Shown: one piece after another, positions 23,248-32,529 of the stretch
Layout of the letters: each line of letters begins with the position of its first letter
Numbering within the stretch: position 1 is the stretch's first letter
Assembly (NCBI GenBank): GCA_963971285.1
Contig: OZ020250.1
Coordinates: 10,772,499 to 10,836,498, forward strand
Direction: 5' to 3'
Origin: Astropecten irregularis
Lineage: Eukaryota > Echinodermata > Asteroidea > Paxillosida > Astropectinidae
Length of the DNA stretch: 64,000 bases
The notes under the pieces: model-generated
Seen by the model: only the letters and a program-made list of their open reading frames with translations
What the model was told of the DNA's origin: nothing
The model's database searches: none
Made by a program: the position numbers and the translations under genes

Positions 23248-23693
23248 CAGCTTCCAACGAGAAAGCTAGAAGTTCAGGAATTTTCCGCCGATCCTGCGGA
23301 TCTACGTAGTCTCATATGTATACATGTACTTCCCAATGCTGGGAGGCGAACAGACAAGACACAAAAATAAACAGCTGGAACGATGGCTTGGGCGTAGTTT
23401 ATATAAGAAACTCCTTTGTACAAAAATAACTTACTCGACAAAAGAAGCAGGTGCTTAAGCGCCGAAGTGCTAAAGTAGAATAGTATGCACCCTGACACAA
23501 GCTTAGAAGAACAAGCACTGCAATCGAGTCAAGCACTTCCCTTCTTCATCTATTCTTCCTATTAGGTTATGAATGGAATGTCTGTTCACGAGTCGCCGAG
23601 GGTGTCATATCCAGGGGCTGTTTTTGCATGTCATGACTGCCATGCAACAATTTAATAAATTTATGAATTCTTTCTTTTTACACCTGTGGCCAT

Positions 23694-24043
23694 TTAAAGG
23701 GAGGGTACAGAATTGGTAAGACAAAATACACTTCATGATCACAGATTCACATAAAACTTACACAGTATAATGGTGATGATAGCAGAAATGCCATATTCGT
23801 TGAGAAATAAATGAAACTATTTTCCGATTGGAATAAATCGCTTCGAAGCGTTTAATTCATTCGTTGAAATGTGTACAGTTCTCTGTACACGGGTTTACAC
23901 TATTTTCTCGTGACCCAGATGGCTGATTGACCTGAAACTTCTACAGGTTTGTCAGTTAATAAGGTATATGATAGATTACATAATGTGCTTTCACTGTCAG
24001 CAACGGGTTTGTCGCAAAAACCAGTTCTGTACCATCCCTTTAA
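23694..24043. mobile_element. T2/Kolobok-like MITE, second family
   Basis: TTAAAGGGAGGGTACAGAAT at the left is mirrored at the right by CAGTTCTGTACCATCCCTTTAA, giving ~24-bp inverted repeats with TTAA at both outer ends. The end matches the TTAAAGGRR consensus known for Xenopus T2 MITEs. It is 350 bp, non-coding, with small internal palindromes (CGCTTCGAAGCG). It lies 377 bp past the stop codon of the host gene, possibly in its 3' UTR. Confidence 0.75.
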
Positions 24044-24419
24044 CTTTGGATGTTTTAATCATTACCAAAAAGTATTATTTCGATGGAACAATATATAACG
24101 GGTGTTTTCGTATCATACCAAATATTAATGTCTGAAACAATTTGCTCTGAAAAGGGAATCGAAATTGGCCAAAAAAATCTCGATTCAGAATGGGAACTAC
24201 ATGTTCGAACCATTTAAGATTGATTTAAAAACATTGTGACCGCTCTTAATGAACGGGGATTGAAATGAACTCTGATTTAATTCAACTAAACTATGAAACA
24301 AAATTTCAATCGCGCATTTCGCTTAACCACGCTTTCGGAATTTCAGACAAGAACTATTTTATCAACTAATTTCCACTAAACATCTAAAATCTTGAGAATA
24401 TGATTGGTAATGAGTTTTG

Positions 24420-24891
24420 TCATGACTGTGATTCCCTGTCATGTGACAGATCGACCTGAAAATCCCACCGCACCTGGAAATTTCCATTACTGCTTTGTTT
24501 ATTCCCAAGGGTAAAGTTTTCAGTAGCCACAAAGTCTATCATCTCTGTGACGTCATTAAAGCTTACCGACTTTCTTTTTAGACTTCGTTCCATGAAGAAC
24601 ATTTCATAGTCGGTGGTGGAGGCACCCTGTAGAATGTCTGGTAAGCCTCCTATGTGAGCCCCTCCATCAATCAATCTGGGGGGCTCAATGGACTCGAAGT
24701 CTGATAGGGACGAGGCCCTCGGGAGTTTTCCACCATCGCTACTTTCGCCCTCACTTTCACTAATACTAATATTTGCAAGATCGATAAGGATTCCAGCACG
24801 GATTGACGTAAGACGCCGAACGTAGCTATCCATCTGCATCTGGCCTGGCCTGAGTCCCGATTCATCGTTCCTGGTAAATTTAGCAGATCGT
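24420..24891 (-). CDS. Host gene terminal exon: cytoplasmic tail of a membrane protein
   Basis: The exon begins after a pyrimidine-rich acceptor (TATATTTTTAG at 24902-24892). One base completes an Arg codon from the previous exon, and then 156 codons run to TGA at 24422-24420. The open frame continues upstream to an ATG at 24971, but that part (FSRNYRKLPCN...) is intron by the phase and acceptor evidence. The tail is hydrophilic, with a Ser/Glu acidic run (SISESEGESSDGG), Ser-Leu-Ser-rich RASSLSDFESIEP and a basic LKRKSVSFNDVTEMIDF. KSVSF fits the RVxF docking consensus of protein phosphatase 1 and RKS a basophilic kinase site; both are inference. No catalytic domain. No AATAAA is obvious just downstream. 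Confidence 0.7.
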
Positions 24892-25141
24892 CTAAAAATA
24901 TACGATAGAAATTGATAAAAAAAAGTGTTACATGGAAGTTTTCTATAATTTCGTGAAAAGGAAAATGCCATTATACATGACGAAGAAATTTTTCTGTGAG
25001 AATAAGAACTTAAGGGCGTTTTGTACAGCTGAAAGTTACATAATAATTTTCTTCAAATCTATACAGACAGCATATTCCCTGTAAAGGTGCATAAGGTTAT
25101 ATGGCAAGCCAATTGCCCAATAATTTAATGAAGTGTTCATT

Positions 25142-27365
25142 AAACAGTGTGTCTATCACGATAAACACGTTTTTTCACCGATAAACACTGTTTTTCAACT
25201 GATAATCACTGTTTTCAACTGATAAACACTGTTTTCAACCGATAAACAATGTTTTAAAAAAAAAAAAATCTGTTTATAACTTGATAAACCGAGCTTTTCT
25301 CAAAAACTTTGTCTATTGCCAATAAACATAGTTATTCGCCAATAAATACAGTATTTCGAGATAAACCTTGTTTATCAAGTGATAAACATAGTTTTCTCGA
25401 AAAACAGAGTTTATCAGTGTTTATTGTCATCAAGTAATAAACAGTTTTTCTAAAAAAACAGAGTGATAAACAGTGCTTAAACAAAGTGACTAAGACCCCG
25501 TTCCCACTAGATCCACCAATTGGGGGATCTGATCCACCTTTTGCCAAATTGCCTGATCAGATCCCCCAATTGGTGGATCAAGCGTGTAGTGGGGACGCAA
25601 ACCGTTATAAGGTGGATCAGGATCTGATCCACCTTTCTTGATCCACCTCCAGAGTAGGATACAGATCCCCCAATTGGTGGATCAGATCCGGCAATTGGAT
25701 TATCACGATAAGTGGGAACGCAAAAGGTGGATCTGATCCGGCAATTTTACCTGTCAATATCCGGCCTGTACACGAGTGGCGCGAAAATGTTGCGGTTTCG
25801 TGAAAGAAGACTTCAGCCATGTACATGTAGATTATGTGACAATCAGCAACGGGCTTGACATACACTATAAACAACAACTAAACTACTGTAAAATCTGTAG
25901 TGTGTGCATCATGCATGTAGCTACACATTTATTAAAATCATGGAGGAAGGAAATCGTACAAGTAGACACGCATTTCATTTGAGATTTTGTTCGTTTTTTG
26001 CATTTTGCGAGCTTACTTTGATCGACTGCCTTGGAAAACACAAGGTATTTCACCCAACTGCTGCCCGAAAGTAAACAGGGCGGATCGAACCAATTTCAGG
26101 CCAATTTGGGGGGTGACAGAAAAGTAAAATAGAACATTATATTTATTGGAATCAATTATAATACCCATAAAATAAAAAGAGAACGGAGCAAAATGATTTC
26201 ATAGATTATGTTAGTGTGATTTACCAGAGTCTTATATCATGAAAGAAAGGGGATAATATTTTAGTTGCCGATTGAATTATTTTATGGTTTATCTACTCCC
26301 CCTGCGTAGAATGGATTGGTCCAAAATGGCTGTGCAACCACGTGCTAGATTTTGTAATATTCTCCGATGTTTTGAGTTGATAAAAAATGTCTTTTTATCA
26401 TCATAATCATTGAAAATGAAATTTATATTTCGTGTGCTTTGTCAATTTGTTATTTTAAAGAATAAACACGCCCATTCGAACTTAAGTTCGACCCCAATAA
26501 AATCCTGAAACGAACGTCCAGATCGGCACAGTGCATGCATTTTCACAAGGTATAACGTGAAATTTGTGTGTCTCCATCCAACAAATAATTATGTTTCGGT
26601 GATCTTTGTGACGGAAAATAACTCGAAATACATCATTTATCATTCATTTTAAAGCACTAAAACATGCTGGGGTACACAAATATGACAAATATTCAATAAT
26701 TTGTACATTATTCTTGAACTAAACGATCGCTAAAATGGTAAACATGTGAAGAGCCGTCACCCCCGGCCCGTTACTGAGCGACGATCTAGTACTTTCGTTT
26801 CACCTTCGTCAAAATGTCAGAATTAACCCCACAAAAATGGCCTTTAGAACCTTCCCCGATATTTCATCAAAAATAAAACTTTGTCTGCATTAATTCGTGG
26901 TGATATTTTAACAGAAGTTTATGCAAGGATAAGGCCATCTTAGCTCGAAAAACTTGATCAAATTTTGGCACGCTGTAACTGACGACGTTGTAGGAATGAT
27001 CTTTACGCTCTCCGATCTGTTACACACAGTTTGATTCAGCGGGCCGCGGGACAGACATAACATTCGGGCGGGCATTCACGTGGCCGATCGCCCATGAGTC
27101 TTGCTTTTGAACACGCTGATCATGCCTACCCAGCATGGAAAGCAGAACGCGCGCTCTCCCTGTCAACTCTGACCTTTTAAGACTCGACACTTCCGCTTAA
27201 AAAGGAGGATCAAGCTCGAGTGGGAACGCGACTTGCGGTTTTGTTGTGGGTAGAGAACGATCACACAAAATGCTGGATCTTGATCCACCTTTCCCCAAAA
27301 CAAGTGGGAACGCGGTCAAACATTGTTTATCCAGTGATAAACAGTGTTTATCAGGGAAAATCCCC
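25142..27365. repeat. GATAAAC/GTTTATC palindromic repeat, copy 1 (split)
   Basis: 25142-25493 and 27318-27365 consist of many short units pairing GATAAACA with TGTTTATC, giving potential cruciforms such as GATAAACAGTGTTTATC. A 1.8-kb TIR transposon (25494-27317) interrupts it. A second copy is at 35765-35945, and its edge ATTATTGGCCATTTGGC matches the left flank here (near 25105-25130) in inverted orientation. Confidence 0.65.
25494..27317. mobile_element. Non-autonomous 1.8-kb TIR DNA transposon with subterminal repeats
   Basis: The ends are GACCCCGTTCCCACT (25494) and AGTGGGAACGCGGTC (to 27317), complementary with one mismatch. Next to both ends are repeats of GATCCACCTTT / GGTGGATCAGATC, at least eight in the left 260 bp and one or two on the right. 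Such subterminal arrays are typical transposase-binding regions. Only short open frames are inside and none is transposase-like. The insertion point is inside the GATAAAC repeat. Flanks CTAA and AAAC leave at most a 2-bp AA duplication. Confidence 0.7.
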
Positions 27366-27663
27366 TCCACAGATGTGTGGTAGGGGTCTATGAACGAATA
27401 CTTGCCTGTAGAGCCACTACTTATGCATATTTCCCTAGACTATCAGGTATTGACGCTAAGAATTGATACAAAAGCGCCCCCTACTTCAGAAAACTCATGA
27501 AGCAACAGCTTTATAATAGCAAGAAGCAACTTATCACGAACCCGCCAGGGGAATTCATGTCAGGTTGCAACAGCGCCCGTTGCACTAACATGCGCAGAAG
27601 GAAATAACATGGATAGTAAAGGCCTGTGTAATGACATATTTATATTATATTTATTGGCCTTGA

Positions 27664-27763
27664 GGGAGATACCACATATATTTTCCAAACTAGTCTCATA
27701 TTGGCCCAAGTCAAAGATGAGGGCAATATGGGTCTAGTGAGGGAAATATATGTGGTATCTCCC
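27664..27763. repeat. 100-bp hairpin
   Basis: GGGAGATACCACATATATTT is followed by CTAGTCTCATATTGGCCC, and both return as reverse complement up to 27763, with a small loop near 27715. Probably a tiny foldback element. Confidence 0.7.
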
Positions 27764-27879
27764 GAAAGTAACGGCAGGTTCAACTCTTTCTGGTGCATGG
27801 GAATAGGAACAAGAAACGCGAAGTTGAACCATAAATATGGGAAGAATAAAACAAAAATAAAATAATTGTCCGCTATCTA

Positions 27880-29310
27880 TGGTTTCACCTCAATCAACGT
27901 GAAGTTACGCGTTTAAGTTAAGTTACGTTGAATGCGTTCCGTAAGGCAGACACCTCCTGGTTCCCATTGGATATGGCATGCCTCCGTCGTAAGGTGGTGA
28001 AGGGCTCGAACAGGAGCCTTGAAAACATGGCCAGCACGCTGAAAAGGTCCCAAGCCTGAGCATCGGGGGTACGACACAGACGTCCCCCTGAGCAACAATT
28101 GGAGAGCCCGATTATCCAACACTGAGGACCCGAGGGCCTCTGAGAACACCTGCTATGGTCGAACGATGACTCCTAATCATGGAGGCCACGTGGTTGCTTT
28201 CGAACAGGTAGGCTATACCAGAAAATTTGCAACCTGCACTACAGAAGCATTTAGGGGATGCGGAGATCAGATTCAGCACCATTTGGGAAGGGTGAGGAAT
28301 AAGCTATCGTAGATTTTCATGGTCGATGCCCTGCGGCTCCAGACTGCAACAAACGCAGCTCGCTGTGGAAGGCTAACTGCATGAAGGGGATGCTTGACAA
28401 CACCCAGCACGTTAGGTAAAGATCCTGCTGAGCCGGGTGAGTGAAAAAACCTGAGCTCAGCTGGAGCAGAATGTCCGCTCAATGCAGAAAAAAATACCGG
28501 TCAATGCATTAGGGGGCTGGGCAGCCTGGGAATCCAGGACTAGCAGGGCCAGAATGGAAGCTATGAGGAGGACTTTACAATCCTGTTCTAGCTTGGTCAC
28601 CACGCAAGGGATGAGGGAAAGGGCAGAAGGCATAAGCCAGCAGCCTGTCCCTCCACATCACCAGCGCTTGCATCCGACATGCCCGGGGGTAGGGGACACT
28701 CATGATAGACCAGCAGCCGCTGGTAGCCCTGAGCGCAAATAGATCGACATGGGGCCGATCTAATAGTCGTAAGAAAGTCAAGATAATCTGCGGGTGCAGA
28801 GACCACTCTGTCGGCCGGATACACTCACCTGAGAGTGCATTGGCAATGACGTTCTCCTCTCCCAGCTGGGGAGCAGCTGAAAGTGCGTACACCGATGGAA
28901 GATGGTTCATGTGGGTGCACATGGCTGGGCAGACCATGTCTCCCCTCTATGGCGGTCGATGTAAGACACCACGGTTGTGATGTCGCGTCAGTCGGGACAG
29001 ATCAACCCGTAAGATAGGTTCAGAACAGCCGGAAAGCATTGGAGACTGCCAACATCTCAAGCACATTGGAATGACTTGAGCGATGTTCTGGGCCACATAC
29101 TGGCCCAATACTTGGCGTGGGTGAACGGTGGCCCCCAAGCCAGAAAGTGCCATGACTGTCGCGACAGAAAGAGATAATTGAGGCCTGCGAAAAGGTGCGG
29201 CCCGACATAATGTTGGGGACGTCCACCAAACATCGAAGGTGCGGTAACGGCCAAGGCGTGACCGGCATGTGATGGCTCATGGGTTGAGGCCTCAACTGGT
29301 ATTAAAAAGG
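27880..29310 (-). mobile_element. DIRS-type retroelement fossil 2
   Basis: On the minus strand there are RNase H-like remnants (about 29290-28940). The DIRS-typical segment RPTEWSLHPQ, then RPHVDLFALRA (about 28820-28700) follows, and then eroded tyrosine-recombinase-region sequence toward 27880. It is related in sequence to the fossil at 49110-60050. Clearly old and heavily broken, with many breaks. Gag and most of reverse transcriptase are absent, and the 5' side ends at a G/C homopolymer patch. Confidence 0.65.
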
Positions 29311-29420
29311 AAGAACAGGGCCTGGGGGGGGGGGGGCACATGCCACCCCCCCCCCCCCCCCCCCCCACAAATTCTGAGTGTCCCCCCCAGGTGCCCCCCA
29401 CAAAAATTGTGGGTAGGAAA
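29310..29420. repeat. Poly-G / poly-C low-complexity patch
   Basis: A G run (about 29323-29336) is followed by a C run (about 29345-29366), and then CCCCCCCAGGTGCCCCCCAC. It resembles the G/C-rich interior of the hAT-like MITEs at 36232 and 56378 and may be a fragment of one. Confidence 0.5.
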
Positions 29421-29454
29421 AAAGTTTAAGTGTTATCTGTACGGTATGATAGAT

Positions 29455-30108
29455 ATAAAGAAAACTAGAGTTTATGGCTGTTTGAAACAGCACATAAGGC
29501 TTTTCCGCATGTGATATATAAATTGCTTGTCAATCAGATCGAATTGTGTCATTAGAAAGACCTTCCCTTACATTGACATTTGGCGAAAGAATCATGATTG
29601 TAGCTTTTACCACTTTTAAATGACAAGCTACTTCCTGTTTGACCGGAAGTAGAGGTCACAGAGGTCAAGCAATGTGTCACAAAGAAAGATCTTGCCTAAC
29701 ATTGATATTTAGTGAAAGATTCGTGATTGTAGCTCTAAAAACTTTTAAATGAGGAGCAACTTCCGGTTTGACCGGAAGTAGAGGTCACCGAGGTCAATTA
29801 ATGTGTCACAAAGAAAGACCCTGCCTAACAATAATTTTTGTTGAAAGAATCAAGTTAATATCTCAAACCGTTGATTTTTTGTTGATTTTTAAAGATTTTG
29901 ATTATTAAATTCAAATCGCTGGTCACGTGACACCTAATGACGTCATAATGACGTTATTTACGCGGGCACATCTATGCTATATGGACTTCCTTCATACCAA
30001 GTTTAGTTGAGATCAGCCATTTAAAAGTGACCAAAGTGGCCCGTAGAATGCCCCTGTACAAAGTCTATACGAAATTTGGCTGAAGAAGAGGAAGAAGAAG
30101 AAACTAGA
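29455..30108 (+). mobile_element. Tandem-core element, copy E2
   Basis: Starts AACTAGAGTTTATGGCTGTT with a CTTTTCCG box at 29501. About 2.3 core units of ~129 bp follow (GACCGGAAGTAGAGGTCAC twice). The ATGACGTCATAATGACG block is near 29939, and a GAAGAAGAGGAAGAAGAAG tract ends at about 30101, where copy E3 begins directly. The terminal hairpin module is missing in this copy. Confidence 0.6.
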
Positions 30109-31115
30109 GATTCTATGTCTGTCTGCAACAGAGCATAGAGCTTTTCCGCTCCATGTTTTTAAAATTAATTTATGAATCCATGCAACATTAGATCTACATA
30201 TGTGTCACAAAGAAAGACCTTGCCGAACATTGTTGTTTGGTGAAAGAATCATGATCCTAGCTCTTACCACTTTTAAATGAGGAACTACTTCCTGATTGAC
30301 CGGAAGTAGAGGTCACAGAGGTCAAACAATATGTCACAAAGATAAGACCTTGCCTAACATTGATATTTGGTGAAAGAATCATGATCCTAGCTCTTACCAC
30401 TTTTAAATGTGGAGCTACTTCCTGTTTGACCGGAAGTAGAGGTCACAGAGGTCAAGCAATGTGTCAAAAAGAAAGACCCTCCTAACTTTGATATTTGGTG
30501 AAAGAATCATGATCCTAGCTCTTGCCACTTTTAAATGAGGAGCTACTTCCTGTTCGACCGGAAGTAGAGGTCACAGAGGTCAAATATTGTGTCAAAAAGA
30601 AAGACCCTCCCTAACATTGATGTTTGGTGAAAGAATCATGATCCTAGCTCTTCCCACTTTTAAATGAGGAGCTACTTCCTGTTTGACCGGAAGTAGAGGT
30701 CACAGAGGTCAAGCAATGTGTCACAAAGAAAGACCTAGCCTAACATTGATATTTGGTGAAAGAATGAACTTAATATCTCAATCGGTTGATTTGTTGTTGA
30801 TTTTTGAAGATTTTAATTATTAAATTCAAATAGGTTGTCACATGACACCTGATGACGTCATCATGACGTAATTCACGCGGGCACATCTATGCCGTATGTA
30901 CTATGCCTATACAAACTTTGAACTATGTGAAATAAAGTTTAATGGAAAAAAAGTCCCGTAAAATAAAACGTGTGCAAAGTCTATGGGCCGTGGGAAAAAA
31001 AAGAAGAAGAAGAAAAAAAAAAATCAGAACAAACAGTATAGCTTTTCCGCAACTATGCGGAAAAGCTAAAAAAACAGAACAAAAGAAAAGGGTTTTCGCT
31101 GACACGAAAAAACCC
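30102..31115 (+). mobile_element. Tandem-core element, copy E3 with two terminal hairpin modules
   Basis: Begins ACTAGAGATTCTATGTCTGT, with a CTTTTCCG box near 30141. About 4.3 core units of ~129 bp follow (GTGAAAGAATCATGATC near 30240, 30370, 30497, 30628). Then come the GATGACGTCATCATGACG block, a GAAGAAGAAG tract and ATCAGAACAAACAGTAT. Hairpin 31040-31067 (AGCTTTTCCGC...GCGGAAAAGCT) is next, then AACAGAACAAAAGAAAA and a second hairpin 31090-31115 (GGGTTTTCG...CGAAAAAACCC). No coding capacity. Confidence 0.65.
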
Positions 31116-31285
31116 AATAAAAACAACTTAATAGCTTCTGCTGTTTCAAATGATACTTTTGACTTTCAGCAAATGTTCCCGAGTCCTTAAAACCCTAAAG
31201 TGAAGAAATCTGTGCAACATTTCAGTGTAAAAATACAATTTTCTTACGCGCTTACGGTTGCAAACAGCCCGTCTGTCATTTTGTC

Positions 31286-31518
31286 TGGGCCCTTTTCCAA
31301 ACCTCGGCTCCGGCTCAGGCTCCGGCTCCAGCTCCATTTCTTGAGTCAATTTTAAAATAACGGGTATCAAAATAGAGACTTTTGGCTGTGGTTCGGAAGT
31401 AGATTCTCTGGTTTGAAAAGGAAAACGGAGCTTCAGCTTCAATGAAAACCCACAACCTCTTTTTTCAGCATATGGATGACGGAGCCGGAGCCGGAGCCGA
31501 GGTTTGGAAAAGGGCCCT
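31286..31518. mobile_element. TIR MITE (GGGCCCTTTTCCAAACC ends)
   Basis: Left TGGGCCCTTTTCCAAACC plus TCGGCTCCGGCTC is mirrored at 31484-31518. The GGCTCC/GGAGCC repeats near the ends make a Glu-Pro-rich artificial frame on the minus strand. It is 233 bp, non-coding; hAT-like by the CAGGGCCC-type end, but no clean target duplication was seen. Confidence 0.65.
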
Positions 31519-31519
31519 G

Positions 31520-32185
31520 GTTTGACTAGTCTAGTTATTCTGGTCCCCTGACACAAAAGAGTCCTCAAAATGAGAGCCGCAGGAACCAGACTATACTCTT
31601 GTCTGCGGCCGTCCGTGCGGCCGTGAAAGTCGTGAAAAATCTTCGTTACCGTTTTTACCCCAAAAATTTTCCCAAAAAATCAAAGCCCTGCCCTCTTTCC
31701 ACACAATCAATCTTGCTAGTAATATTGAAGAGGACACCACAAAGGTATATTAGGGTAACAAACTTTGCAAGAAGTTGTTTTTATTTCCTTTAGGCCTAAA
31801 GTTATTGTACCCTTCCAGAAGGGGGCCTAAGGCTTACCAAAAAAAGGAGGAACTTAAAAGTAAATTTTGTGAAAAATCATGCATTATCTCAGCTCACCCC
31901 ACGAAATGGTAAGCTCCCCCAAAAATCCTACATGTAGCTATGCCCTGTATACCTATGTCTTGTGAAAAAAGTGTTTATAAAATTTTCACCGTTCTCCCAC
32001 TTGAGAGTGTTGGATTAAATAAAACAATGAAATAATAATATATTAATAAATGAATAAATTTATCGGAACCAATGCTTCCAAAATAAGGCTCAGATTGCAC
32101 CAGAGAATATCTAGAACCCCTGAGCTTCCAGGGCCCTTAAGCGGCCCCTGGACCCCGGCCGCAAGGACTTCACGCTTCGTGCTCA
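31520..32185. other. No recognisable feature
   Basis: AT-rich intronic sequence. I see no coding, repeat or hairpin signal worth naming. Confidence 0.5.
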
Positions 32186-32189
32186 TTTT

Positions 32190-32423
32190 CAGGAGTGGAT
32201 CCAGGATTTTTTTAAAAGGGGTGGGGGCGTGGAAATTAAATGCGTCAATTTAATAACGACGGATGCACTAAGGGGCGATCAAAGCTATAGCTAATTTTGT
32301 CTCCCCCTCTTGTTCTGCTCTTTTGGAGTCTTTCTGCCTCACTATTATCGTTTTTTTCCTTTTCCTTTTTTTGCTGGAAGAAAAAGGGGGCGTGCGCTTC
32401 CACACCCCCTGGATCCACCCCTG
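32190..32423. mobile_element. hAT-like MITE (CAGGRGTGGATCCAGG ends)
   Basis: CAGGAGTGGATCCAGG at 32190 is mirrored by CCTGGATCCACCCCTG ending at 32423, with GGGGGCGTG(G/C) inside both arms. An adjacent piece ending GGATTTTTTC...GCGGC-type (complement at 32495-32521) looks like the end of a second element with a CAGCGGCATAGCTAGGATTT terminus. Target duplication unclear (CATTTT/CATTTC). Confidence 0.6.
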
Positions 32424-32529
32424 CATTTCTCATATTGAAAAAAAAAGAAAAAAGGTGCCCCCCACAAAAATCCAAGGCCCCCCCAGTGCCCCCCTGCTGA
32501 AAAAATCCTAGCTATGCCGCTGGTGGTAA

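Noticed and set aside
24892-24971. Start of the tail ORF at the ATG near 24971
   Set aside because: The segment upstream of 24891 lies before a strong splice acceptor, and phase matching to the transmembrane exon requires the exon to begin at 24891.
29057-29514. Gly- and Pro-rich ORFs around 29.3 kb
   Set aside because: They come from poly-G and poly-C runs.
31146-31568. 140-codon Glu/Pro-rich minus-strand ORF
   Set aside because: The Glu-Pro run comes from GGCTCC repeats in the arms of a short TIR element.
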